A stretch of DNA of 64,000 nt from Chlorops oryzae (taxonomy: Eukaryota > Arthropoda > Insecta > Diptera > Chloropidae). Under the pieces are notes generated by a model, which was not told the DNA's origin, did no database searches, and was given only the letters and a program-made list of their open reading frames with translations. Every line of letters starts with the position of its first letter. Positions within the stretch are counted from its first letter, which is position 1. Location of the stretch: assembly GCA_020466095.1 (NCBI GenBank), contig CM035807.1:24551881-24615880 (forward strand), read 5' to 3'. A program made the position numbers and the translations under genes. Positions 1 to 11,505 of the stretch are shown here, in pieces.

Positions 1-3000
1 CAGGATACTCGAAATAAGACAGTCAAAACGTAAAGTATTTTTATATGAGAATTGTCTAGACCTTGAGTAGCAACGAGTGGTCTAGAAGTTGTGTTGTTAA
101 AAACTAATACCAACTGGTTCATATGGGACAATTTACCTCTAATTGACCAAAGTATGTCTACTTAATGAGTAGTTAAATGTGGGAGTGGTTTTTTTTCAAT
201 GAATCTTGAAGGAAACAGTTTCGAATATTTGTTGGCAAATTCAAAGGGAGCAGTTCTGGTGTTCTTGTGACCAGTCGGAGAGTAGCTGGCATGACTGCAG
301 GGTCCATTCAAGTCTTGTTCAGCTTCGAGCTTCCTTAGAAAAAAACAACATTAATTTCCCGTTGCTTTTTGTTGTAAGATAACTCCTAAAATTATGTTTG
401 ATCAATGAGTTTCAACAAAATAAACCAACATTTCTTTTTTGATAAAAGAAAAAGAAAGCTCCTCCTTTGCCTTATAGTTCAAAAATGTATTGAAGCAATT
501 TTCATAACTTTTCTTTTCATATTCTTTTCCATCGCTTTTCCAGCTCCTTTCAACATATGTATGCGAATTATGGATGTGTTTATGTCTGGAGAGCTGAGAT
601 ATAAGTTTAAATTTGCATTTTCTTTTCTTTTACTTTTTATGTGAATCAAGGATTTCGAAACGCATGGCAAACTAACTCACTAAGAATGAATACAAAATAA
701 CATAGTTATCTTTCTTGAGCATTTAGATTTCATAATAAAGCAGCTATGGAAGATGCATTTTTCCTCGAAAGCACTTCCTTCTCACATTATCAGCTTCTAA
801 ACTCGGTTTCTATTCAAATCAGTTTCCTTAAAACTCACCACAAACTGCTGTTTTGCATTTTTATTAATGTCTTGGGAGCTATTAGTAAAGGCTTTTGCTC
901 TATCTGTTAAAAGTTTCAAAGCTGCAAAGGTGATTTCGTAAGATAGCAGAAGCACGGGAAGTTTTTCATATCGAGTCATAAGAACGAAAAGAGGTAAGAA
1001 AAAAGGTGCATGCTGTATGGAGAGGATTGACTTAAACAAAAAGGAAATTATTTCTTCCTTTTTTTCTACGAAAAATGTTAGAAAATTAATGCAAATGGGT
1101 GTTATGAATATGAATATCAAATTCCTTTGAGAGAATATTGAAGATTCAAAAAACGAACTGCTATATTATTTTAATATTCAATAGTATCGTTAAGACCTTT
1201 ATGGCACTATAGCATACCTAACGTACTGACAACTTCATATCACGCTTTCACATGCGATCTCAATATGAATAAAAAATAAAAAAATATTTTAAGGAAGTAA
1301 AAAAAAAAAAAACTTTGACCTCTGAATAAAAGCTTATTCATTCATTCTTAATATATACCTTTCGGGTTGCGTGTACATGTGAACATGCAAGTTTTAGATA
1401 TTATTATAGATGAAATGACATTAAGACTTGTGGAAGATGTAAAAGTAGGAAGAGCTTCCGACAATCAGACAGACATCAAGAGCACACTAATCATCACGAA
1501 TGTCAGATTTAAGGTTTCAACCTTCGTAATCATGAATGGAAATGGAAATGAAAAGCCATCACAGTTAGAATTATCTTCAAAAAGATTTTCCCTCTATAAT
1601 CTTTTCATCTTGATTTGGTATATTATTTTAAGATTCATATGAACAAAAGTATCTGCATCTATGAATGTATTTTTGCTTTTAAAAAATATGAAGTTCTTTC
1701 TTCCATTGAGCGATGTTTTCTGTTCTCTTATTCATGCTGTTTAAGAATCTTTATTAGCTCAAGAGGATTTTAGTAGACGAAAATATTATCTTTCACTCTT
1801 TTTGCATTCGGTTTTCATTTAATTTTGTTTTTTTCACTTTTTAAAGGTAAACATTTTTGCACCTACAAAAACTAATTTTCTCACCTTTATCGTCTTCTTT
1901 CTTTTTGTCATTCGCAAACAGGTACGTGTATTTCTATATGAGTGAAATTGTATGCAGGCAAAATGAAATTTATCTCATTATATCGTAAAGAAATAGCATT
2001 AAAAGGGAGAGAAAAAAAAATTGATGCCATCATCCACCTTTCACCACGCATCACAAATACATTATCGCATCAAGTTTCCAGCGCGATGATGTACGTCGTA
2101 ATATCATTACACTTATTATTAATATCAGAAAGCAAAAAAAAAAAAAAAAAAAAAAACTAAAGGCATAACACACACCTTCACATCAAGTGCTCAACTCTTG
2201 ATTTTTCTAAAGGTAGGTACTTGTAAGGAAAAAAGATTCTGCTTCTGCAACTTGTTTAAACACGCACGCAAGGCATAATGATGGAAAGTGCCAAAGACGT
2301 GGAGTAAAAGAAAAAATTGAGCTTCCGTTTTGGTGGGATTTTTTATCACAAACGGATATGGAAATATATCGAAAAGTACCCGCATAATGGACGAACTTTA
2401 AAAGACCTACAGGGTGATTAATAATTTTGAATATTTTTTTTGCAAGAAGGAAAAATGAATCTTCTTAGTATTATATAATATAATAAATGCTGAACCTAAA
2501 AAAATTTAAACGCCCTTAAAGTAGCCAGAAAAGCCTTTAAACAGGGGTCTGTTAGAAGAGTTAAGAAATGAATGAAGAAAGAAACTATAATAAAGAAAAA
2601 AAAAATTATATAACAGTAAACAGTTCATCAAGTTCAACCTCTTTCGAGACGAAGCACAGTGGGAAAGGCTCATATATTTCTTGGAAAAAAGTAGAAGGAG
2701 TATTCCAATGAAAATAATAATTGGCACACTTGGTTTAATGAATGTAACTAAGAAAAAAAGCAAATAATGTTCAAAATTGCTCAACCCCTAGGGTCCCTCC
2801 CATAGACCCATAGTTATAGCTTTGTATGGTAGCTATCTCTAAAAGTCAACCGATTTTAACAAAACTAAGTCAGAATGTTGGCTATGCAAAAATATGGATG
2901 TGTGCCAAAAATTATTCAAATCGGTCAGACCCTAGGGGTACCGCACATATTTATTAGATTTTTTTCGTTAAAATGCGTTGCAATTTGCATGACTCCGTTA

Positions 3001-3470
3001 GCTAATTTGTAAGTTTTTCAAAATTTTGCTAAAAATTTTGGGACTTTTATTGCTGAAACTGAATGAAGAGACTCTTACCTCTTAGTTTTTTGCAGTGAGC
3101 CGATGTAGGTAGTCGTAGCTACCTTTTTTTTTTCTCCAACGAAAATTGCAAAAACTTAATTTTTTAGTGCACTTTTGTATCGCATCTATTCAACCACTTA
3201 CGTCAGTCAGTAAGTTTATATTTTTTGTGAAAAATTAAATGCTATATTTAAATAATAATATCAATCAAACTGCATAAGCAAACATTCCTTCCATATAAAC
3301 GCTACTAAATTGAATGCAAATTTTTATTACCTTTTGGCGTACAATTTTCAGCTGAACTCGCATAACTCTTTCGAAGGCAAAATATTAGATTTTACGGAAA
3401 CCAATTTCAGATTTCTCTTAGTCTAACTATCTTCTATCAAACTGCATCATTATATTTTTAAATAGCATTA
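1..3470. other. Intergenic, no gene recognised
   Basis: AT-rich DNA with homopolymer A/T runs. No open frame has a recognisable domain or convincing codon use. The part from about 2783 to 3000 contains paired CCCTAGGG-like motifs and reads like an old dispersed repeat, but no ends can be defined. A pyrimidine stretch followed by CAG|GTACGT near 1919 resembles a splice site but lies far upstream of any gene seen here. Confidence 0.5.
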
Positions 3471-3472
3471 TA

Positions 3473-4256
3473 GCGCGTTTCCATATGGTGTTTAACTCGA
3501 ACTTAAGCGTTTAGGGCCCTAAACGAGGTGTTTAACTCGTGTTTTGCCATACAAAAGTTAAACGCGAAAACGAAGTGTTTATCTCTTAAACACCTCATAA
3601 ACACTTTCATCGATAGGAAAAAAATCGAGTTATCGTATCGGAATTTCATGCATATTTAACTGTCAAAAGAAAATCAAAACAAAAAACGATGGCAATGTTG
3701 CCAAAAGCAAAAATAAAAATTCCCTACAAACTACAAAAATTCCCTAAAATTCTTTAAACAAGGAAAAATTCGAAAAAAAAATTTAGAATATGCACAAGGC
3801 ATAATCTTGTATTGTATGATTCTGGGTAGAGGATCGATGTTCAACGATAGTTTTTACCAAAAATAATAAAGTTAAGATAATCGGCAATGTCACACAAATC
3901 GATTTCAAAACCGTGTAAAAATAAAAATCCTCCTAAATTCATTCAGACATAGTTTTTTCTAGGTTTTTCACTTTCAACTCCACGAGACGAGACGTTTACT
4001 TTGTCGTTTTAATTGATAGACAAGAAACTATATTCAAAATATTTCTTAATATAGAATATACCAAAAATTCCCTACAATTTTGCACATTTCAATAAATCTG
4101 TTCCTTTTTCCCATCAAGTGATTTTCCTACAAATGGCAACACTGCTTGCAATTGTAAATAAACAAACAGCTGTCAAACTTAAACACCTCGCATAAGTGGA
4201 AACGCTCGAAGTGTTTAGCTAAACATCTCAGAGTTAAACACTATATGGAAACGCAC
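3473..4256. mobile_element. 784-bp MITE-like element, TA target duplication
   Basis: The ends are imperfect inverted repeats: GCGCGTTTCCATATGGTGTT on the left and the complement of GTGCGTTTCCATATAGTGTT on the right. TA dinucleotides flank both sides (3471-3472 and 4257-4258). Inside the ends, further copies of GTTTAACTC- and GTTTAG-type motifs occur in both orientations. No transposase frame is visible, so it is non-autonomous. A TA duplication is typical of Tc1/mariner-related elements, but I cannot name the family. Confidence 0.6.
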
Positions 4257-4258
4257 TA

Positions 4259-5807
4259 TTAGTCGAAAAAGTGTCATTTTTCTGCAAGTTCCCCACTGTG
4301 CCAAGTCTCAAGTTCATTTGGCTCATAAGAACCAATGAAGTTCCCTATTAATTTACTACATGAAATTGATAGTTGAAGCCACTGTAATAATACCACCGAT
4401 TGGCTGCATAGTTCTGTATGTATCTCGTTGCGGGAAGCTATAAAACGTGTAAATTATCAGCTTATGAAAATATAATAACATTTCGCATCGGTTTCCCGTC
4501 TGCTTGGGTCGCCTTGCATAAACACTTGAAAAAGTTTCTTTTCCTTTTCGCAACTTAAGTCGATCTGAAAGGATTGCTTTGGTTGAGTAAGCCACAATAC
4601 ACATTCATCCGAGGAGTATAGCTGGGGGAATAAATTAAAAGTTTAAGTGTTAACATTTTCTATATATTTCATTTCATTTAAAGCAAAGACATTTTGGTTT
4701 AATTTCTGAGCGATTTTATAATGCCAGTCTTACGCTTGTCTATCAAGGACTAAGAAATCCTCTTAAAATAATTTTGAACAGCACTGAGAGTGCAAAAAAA
4801 ATAGAATATTCGACTCATTTCTTTTTCCCTTACACCATTTTGGGCAACGTTGCTCTATAATTGGCAGTAATTCAAGTCCAAGGCCAGCATAGCTTTTCGT
4901 TGTCATCACAAAAGAGATATTGTTTTGTATCTTTTGATGATTTATGTACGTGAACAATCAATTATTTAGTCGGGAAGAACAGAGTTTTAATATTCTTACG
5001 CATGGCTTATAAGAAATTAGAAGCCTTAAAGCCAAGTCGGCATAGAAAGCGCAAAGTAGGGTAGATAGCATTATAGCAATAATCAAATGAATTTTTATTT
5101 AAAGCATTCCATGAACAGAGGTGTAACATATCACGAACGAACTCCATGACACATAGAATACGAAAAATAGACATTTCACGGTTTTCGAATGATCCACAGA
5201 CCACTGGTTTTTGACTCGCTGGGCTAAGCCATTATAACATCCTGCATCGAATGTGTTAATTGCATCGCAAAATGTTTTATTACTTTGCTTCGTTTAAATT
5301 TTGTAAGCTGCACTTTGCTGGCACCAAAAGCCATAAACTTTCCATTTAATTGTCTGACATACGCATGAATTCGTCGTTTATATCTCTACTCAAGCTAATT
5401 GCTTAAGCAGCCCCTTCCAGCGAATGCACTTTAAATTTCATTTAGATCGCGCACTCATCGTTTAAAGCTCGTAATAATATTTTTCAAACTGCTCTTGATA
5501 TCCGAAGAAGCGGACCGCAATGTCGCGTGTTAGTTTAAGTAGCTGTTTACGCTGCTTTGCGGTTAAGTATATGCTTATGTTTATTATACGACTACATACA
5601 TATTTGATATTAAGAGCGGGAATGATTGTTCACTTTTATTGCTTTGTAGATTGTCATTTCGATTTTTCGTTTCAATCGTTTTATTATCAGAATTATCACG
5701 GAAAGGAAAAATTTAAATTAATAATAAGGGTAGAGAAATTTGATTCAATTCCAGTTGAATTAGTTCTAGTACGCAAGCAGGTTTTGAAGAATTATATTTA
5801 AAATTTA
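4259..5807. other. Intergenic, nothing recognised
   Basis: AT-rich unique-looking DNA. Short open frames on both strands show no domain, signal peptide or splice context that would support a gene. Confidence 0.4.
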
Positions 5808-5950
5808 TATAAAAAACTCCTCTATAACGAATTTCACTCAATAACGAGTATTTTGAAGGCTTTTTTGTTTACATGTTTGCCTCAAAACGAATTCTTTCTG
5901 TAGCGAATTTTTTCCGATGCCTTGGAATTCATTATAGAGAGTTTCGACTG
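5808..5950. mobile_element. Degenerate pogo/Tigger-like MITE relic
   Basis: The right end read inward starts CAGTCGAAACTCTCTATAA, and the left end carries the matching ACTCCTCTATAACGAATT in opposite orientation. Between them lie further ACGAATT/ACGAGT motifs. CAGT-type ends with a CTCTATAA block are seen in pogo/Tigger-type elements. The left terminus is decayed and no clean target duplication is visible. Confidence 0.4.
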
Positions 5951-8492
5951 CAATTTCCACTGAAGACTGTTAATTGTTTTTATGTGGTTCTCATGTACTT
6001 ATATGAACATTGTCAACCACTCGATTAATTTGGATAAAACTTTGAGGCCTCCATCGAGAACTTTTTTTGGCATATCTATAGGACGATTTAACAATATCTT
6101 TGGTTGGCCGAATCTTAAAACTAGCTGCATGCATGGGTGATAAATGCGCCATCTGATCGTTCTCTAACAAATTCTTTTTAATGAAATCAAGAATCGTTTA
6201 ACATCAAAGAGCATATGAAAAACTTCAAACCTGCGTTTTTTGACATAAAATATTATGAAATATTGCCACAACGTATTTTCCTGCATTATTTATTGCGAAA
6301 ATTTATAAATATTTAACAAGCCATTTTAATCTTGTAAATTCATTAATGGACTATTAACTTATGGATTGAAAAATTGTAATCGAACTGTTGAAATATGCAA
6401 TGCGTATAAGTTACCATTACAATCTGACATGTTTTTAAGGACATCGAATGCGAGCAAATTTTTGACTGGAGGTATTGAAAGTAGTTGATAAAGTGAGGAA
6501 ATTTTTATTTGATGATGGATGGGTGGGGGTGGATGGTATATCAGTCCCTTGTCAATCAGGCAATTTTTCCGTCCCGAGGGAAGAGGAAGAGGGAAAAGAA
6601 AGGAAGTGGAAAGGTGGGAGGAAAGGAGGTGAGATAGGGGTAACTCTCACGAAACTTCTTCACAGAGCCAAAACTGCCTAAAAGATTCAGGAAGATTTTC
6701 TCTGTGAAACGTTTTTAGGCTAAGGGGTACCCCAGCAGAAAGAAGAGAAGATTTTTCCAAAGAGATTTCTTATTATTTTAATGTGGTAAATCTTTTTAAT
6801 TTTATCAAGAAGGGAAACACATGAAATCAAGAAGAAAGCTAGTTATTCACAATTTTTTGCACTCAATTTTCGTTATTTTTGGCACCAAAAAAACAATCCA
6901 TAGAGAAACACTTCTTGATTCCATTAGGTTTTATACTGAATTGTATTAAAAATGGATTTCTTATTGATTTCATTGGGCTATCTTCTTGATTTTTTCAAAA
7001 AGGTATTCTTATTGATTTCATTAGGTTCATGTAAGACTATGGGTAAACACTCTTCTTAATTTATTTAATAAGGAAAACCTTTTTGAAAAAATCAATAAGA
7101 ATTCATAATAAAAGCAACAAATTTTCTTCTTGACTTATTCAAAAAGGTTTTCCTTATTACAATAATGAGACTTTCTTCTTGAAAAAAAAAAAACCATAGA
7201 GATATCTTACTAATTTTGTTCTATTTTTTTTTAGGTATTTATTATTTAATGTTTTCTCTGTGTTGGTTCTTATTATATAGTGCCTATGTTGTAAGGACTT
7301 GTGCTATTTTATTGTGCTTTTTTTCGATTAAAGTTTTATTTTTAAATCCATACCGTTTTTGGAGCTACAAAGATGTGAGAAAATTGATAAATTTTTTAGA
7401 TTTTAATCTACCATGTGGAATTTTTGGAGTCAATTGTTACAACAGTTATTTTCCCATGTCAAAGGCTATAATTTTCTTACACATAGAATAATAAAATATT
7501 GAATGGCTTACGAGATATTGCCATAAGTAATTGCGCAACTTAATTGTCGGCCACACTTTCCCAGAGCGTTTTCAAATTGACCTGCTGACATTATGACAAA
7601 ACCAAATGTAGGGATTTCCAATATTCATTTTATGTGTTGCACAGTGTTGCTAACGGGATAATGTTAAGTTTCTTAATTAACTCAAAGTTTTTGCTCAATA
7701 CGGCAAATTATTTCGATTAAACTGAGTGCTAGTACTTATTCAATTTTTGTATTTCTTAGTCCATAAGTTAGAGGAAATTTCTGTTTTTACATCATAATCA
7801 AACTCAAACTTGGCATAAAAAGTAGACCAAAAGCTGATTTCATTTCTTTTGGCATCTGTTTATTATGAAATATCTGCCTCCTCCGAACTTTTGCATAATG
7901 GATCTGAAATTATATAATCATTTGACAGGAAGCCTGCGAAATTAAACTGTCATTGGACTGACATTTTCAGTGTTTTTCAAAATATATGTATGTTTAATTT
8001 CTTAAGAGCTTCGAATTGAAGAAAAGTATTTGCGATACATGAAAACTGCCAAGAAAAAAAAACAAATTAAATTTGGCATGAAAACATTTCAAAATAATTC
8101 ATTTCTCTCGCCCTCTAACTCACTTGGTCAAAAGTATCGACAGCAAGTGTTTTCCATAGCACATGTTCCCGGAATATGGCTGTCAAAATACCTGATGCTG
8201 ATTATTGACAGGTCGACTAGGGGAAAATTTTGATGATTGCTCGCTAATTTTTTTTTAATCACCCATTCAGTTTGGGCATGCAATAAAGTGACTGCAGTAT
8301 TCCGCGATATATGCACCCTGGTAGTAAGACTTCCAGGCTTAAAAGTATTGAAGCGTCTTACATTGTTTTGTTTCAATGCAACCAAATCATTTCCCTGCGT
8401 GCGCTTCTCATCCATAAGAACGACCTTGCGTAGGTTCATTTTGGATTTTACTCAGATCAGAGGAATACTGGAGGGCAAAATTGTGTATTTTT
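5951..8492. other. Intergenic; decayed palindromic repeat around 6690-7200
   Basis: From about 6690 to 7200 the motif TTCTTGATTTCATTAGG and close variants recur several times. An inverted pair, AAGGAAAACCTTTTTGAA near 7069-7087 and its complement near 7140-7160, forms a hairpin. This looks like a degenerate non-autonomous element. No gene is supported in the rest; an open frame at 7216-7491 starts with TTG and is simple T-rich sequence. Confidence 0.4.
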
Positions 8493-8759
8493 AATACCCG
8501 ACATACTCTGTGTTGAGGGTATATTGTGCTTGTGCGTACGTGTGTAACACCCAGAGCCAGTCGAGATTGATCATACAAAATGTTGGCAGAAATGATCAGC
8601 GTCACCAGGAGATTAAATTTGGCCATGTCCGACCGTCTGTCCGTCTGTCCGTCTGTTTGTATAAAGTTTTCTTATTTAAGGAGTTGAACTATCTTGAAGA
8701 AAATTGGTATTCGTTTTGGCAAGGACAAGTTAGAGAATGGCCCCGATCGGGCCATTTGT
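8493..8759 (+). repeat. TACCCGACA-family dispersed repeat, copy 1
   Basis: The copy starts AATACCCGACATACTCTGTG, continues with a GGGTATATTGTGCTTGTG block, and then a triplicated CCGTCTGT run at about 8633-8656. The same order of blocks occurs in reverse at 29200-29540 and, partly duplicated, at 53824-54577. This is a dispersed repeat without visible coding capacity. Its superfamily cannot be assigned from the sequence. Confidence 0.6.
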
Positions 8760-8956
8760 ACACCGAGAGAAATAGCAACAGTTAAATCAACTAATTAGAA
8801 AAGTTTAAGTAAGAGTGGTCAAATAAACTGTATTCCGCTTTAAATGCACTGAAAAAGGCAGTCAAATGAACAGTTGAAAAACAGTTACTTTTTATGTTCA
8901 AATTCGCTTTCGTTCACTTAGACGTATAAGTTCGCATTCTGATCAACCGTCTCCGG

Positions 8957-9031
8957 AGGTTTCGATAGCTCAGTGCTTTAAACTGTGACTCGACATTCGT
9001 GAGCTTCCGGGTTCTATCCCTGCTGGCGGCG
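8957..9031 (+). repeat. tRNA-derived SINE head
   Basis: An A-box-like TAGCTCAGTGC (8966-8976) is followed 33 bases later by a B-box-like GGTTCTATCCC (9010-9020), the internal RNA polymerase III promoter layout of tRNA genes. The flanks do not form an acceptor stem, so this is a SINE head, not a functional tRNA. It lies between a TACACCGAGAGAAAT block (about 8759) and an opposed CAGAGTGTA block (about 9085), which suggests insertion into an older MITE. Confidence 0.5.
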
Positions 9032-9261
9032 GGAATTTTTCTGAATTTGTTTTTTAATTACAGTTTTCTTTTGTTCAGAGTGTAGTTGTTTTGGAAGACA
9101 AAAATTTCCTCCTAAATTTTTAAGGTTTTAATTTATTTAATTTTTTTTTAATGGTTCATTTTCAAGCAAAAAATTTTGGGATTGAAACAATTCCTTAAGC
9201 ACGTTCCCCAAAACTTGAGCAACCATAAGCTCAAGTGAGCATTTTGACCAACAAATTAAAT

Positions 9262-9340
9262 TCGTTCGTTTAGCGTAATGGTTAAGACGTTCGCCCAGCG
9301 AAGTGGAGGTCAGCAGTTCAAGGCTCGGCCGAGGCGAGAA
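9262..9340 (+). repeat. tRNA-derived SINE head, second type
   Basis: The A-box-like TAGCGTAATGG (9271-9281) and B-box-like AGTTCAAGGCTC (near 9315-9326) are spaced as in a tRNA. No acceptor stem pairs around them. An A-rich low-complexity tail follows (about 9360-9475), as expected for a retroposed SINE. Confidence 0.5.
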
Positions 9341-10798
9341 AATTTAAAGAGATGAAAGAGAATAATTTTTAAATAGAAACAAATAAATAAAGAAAAAATA
9401 TAATTATTTAATAAAAAAAAAAAAATATTAATAAGAGAAGATAAAAAAAAAGTCAAAACAAAAAAATAAATTATTTTTTCCCAGTCGCTGGTGACAGTTG
9501 ATTTAACCGCGAGACACCGTGTTCCGATAATTGTCTGTAACACCTGAAATTCAAATGGGACTGGGTATGAAGGATGGCATGTATGCTTCCTCTGCAGTCA
9601 TTGAAGTCCTCTACAAAAATCGGTTTGAGTTTGGTATTAGCCAGTAGTAGTAGCCCACCAAGGCCCTATCGCATCAAGTACTTCTTCTTTTAATGATGAA
9701 GAATACATATGTATATGAGGAAGGCAAATCATGTTAGAGAGCCAAAAAGAGGGAGAAAAAAAATGTAGAAAAAGGAAACGGACAATGTTTTTTGATAATG
9801 GCTGAGTACGAGAAGCATTCGAATGAAAAAAAATAAAATATTTCAAAGGCGAATTCACAAATGACAAATGAAAAATTTCAAAGTTTTTCGTTTCCCAAAA
9901 AAATTCGCCACAGCTTTTGTATTCTTTTCACTCTGCATGCGTCAGAGAGATTGTAAAAAAAAAACCTTCCATATTCATTCTTTTCTTTTTGACATTTTTA
10001 AATATTTTAGAAAAATTTAATGAATTATAGCGACTATCTCTCCCGACGTTTACGATAGCACATAATTCTGAACGTCCCCACCTACTTAGATATTTAATAC
10101 AATTTGCCAACAGCATGTGTCGTTTCTCAGATCTCAAACGAAAATTCGACGCTACTTCAAAGAGGACAATTGCAAGCTCAACTGACAACGAAAAGGGAAA
10201 AACTTGTCAATTTTCGGGATGCGACATATTGGATTTCTTAAATGCGTATGTTTGTATGTAGGTACCAATGTGAAAGCATCTCTTTCCTCGTCATTTTTTT
10301 GTCGTCATTATCATCAAGTGCTGCACTACGGCAATTAGAGCGTAACAGTTTCCGGATGTTTTCTGGCCCCATAAAATGGCCATACATGGTCAACTTACAA
10401 AATTATCTCTTCTACATGCAGCGTCGGTCTCCTTAACTGACTCTTTGCTTGAATGTCGACTTGTCGAAAGCCAAAATGTAATGCGTATTAATGGTCTTCC
10501 TAATGCTAACATAAGACATATGCCGAGCACTTTACTCATTTCGGGGAAATTAAGACAATTTCGAAATTTCTTTGGACCTGAATTAAAGGGGAAAATTGAA
10601 GAGAAAAAAAAGCAAATTAAGGACTTTAAGGGATGACATCGAGATTAAATGATGAAGTCCTTTTATGTAGGCTTTTATTCTTTCTTTTTGTTTTTAGTGA
10701 AAGCTCAAAGTGTTAACGCCATTTGTCTTATCCCTTTTCCAGTGAAAGGAATTTATTTCCTTGCAAAAAAAAAAAAACAACTGGAAGGATTAAACCTG
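9341..10798. other. Intergenic, nothing recognised
   Basis: AT-rich DNA after the A-rich tail of the preceding SINE. Short frames on both strands have no recognisable features. Confidence 0.4.
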
Positions 10799-11030
10799 CA
10801 CTCAAAAAAATGAAATGTAATGCCAACAATTTTTTTTGTTAAACCATTCCCAACAAATCAAATTGTTCTAACAAAAATGGAAGTTCTTAAAACAAAAACA
10901 AAAAAAAAATAAATAAAAACTCTTCGCATGACCACAGAAATTGTTGGTCTGAAAATTAATTATTGATGCAACAATTTTTTCAAAAACATTGTCTCAACAA
11001 TGTAAATTTCTTGGGAAACTTTTTTGAGTG
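10799..11030. mobile_element. Short MITE-like element with CACTCAAAAAA ends
   Basis: The left end CACTCAAAAAA and the right end TTTTTTGAGTG are inverted copies. Inside, AACAATT-type motifs occur in both orientations. There is no coding frame and no clear target duplication. The poor complexity of the ends keeps confidence low. Confidence 0.35.
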
Positions 11031-11075
11031 TGAAGTAATACTTTCAAGAACAAAGTGTTCTCTTGTGATAGCTAA

Positions 11076-11281
11076 GGCCGAGGACACACCAGATCAAACG
11101 AATCGAAAGGAAATCGAAACAAAACGTTTTCAAAACCAACAGTTCCATTGTGCCCAATGAGAGCGAACACACCGGACTAGTCAAAACGAAACGCTTTTGA
11201 CTAAGAAAGAAAAGGGTTTTTCTTGACTAACGAAACGGAAATGTTTTGTTTCGTTTCGTTTGTTCCGATGTGTTCTCAGCC
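11076..11281. mobile_element. Harbinger-like MITE, TAA target duplication
   Basis: This 206-bp element has imperfect inverted ends: GGCCGAGGACACACCAGATC on the left, and the complement of GGCTGAGAACACATCGGAAC on the right, extending into ACAAACGAA-type sequence. It is flanked by TAA on both sides (11073-11075 and 11282-11284). A TWA duplication with GG-starting ends is the known signature of PIF/Harbinger elements. It lies just downstream of the Kunitz gene's poly(A) signal. Confidence 0.65.
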
Positions 11282-11392
11282 TAAGGTATCGACTTAACGA
11301 GAGGAATAAAAATGCCTTCTTTTCTCTTCAGCGTTGTTCTGATTTTCTATAGAAGATCAAAATTGGGTAAAATAAAAATTGCATTTTCGATA

Positions 11393-11398
11393 TTTATT
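11393..11398 (-). terminator. Poly(A) signal of the Kunitz-type gene
   Basis: AATAAA on the minus strand, 108 bases after the TAG stop at 11506-11508. It is the first canonical hexamer downstream of the stop and gives a compact 3' untranslated region. Confidence 0.55.
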
Positions 11399-11505
11399 TT
11401 CTCTGGCTTTGTACAAAAAAAAATATATATATAGAAACCATACATACATATATTATATAGTAATCTCATAAGGCTACACACTTAAAACTACACTGCTTGG
11501 AAGAC

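Noticed and set aside
1895..1930. Second ratchet-like site (CAG|GTACGT)
   Set aside because: It lies upstream of the predicted receptor start, outside any recognised intron, and its pyrimidine tract is interrupted.
7216..7491. 91-codon hydrophobic frame after a TTTTTTAG acceptor-like site
   Set aside because: TTG start, T-rich composition, adjoining a decayed repeat; no sign of selection.
8957..9340. Functional tRNA genes
   Set aside because: A- and B-boxes are present but no acceptor-stem pairing or proper anticodon arm; SINE heads explain them.
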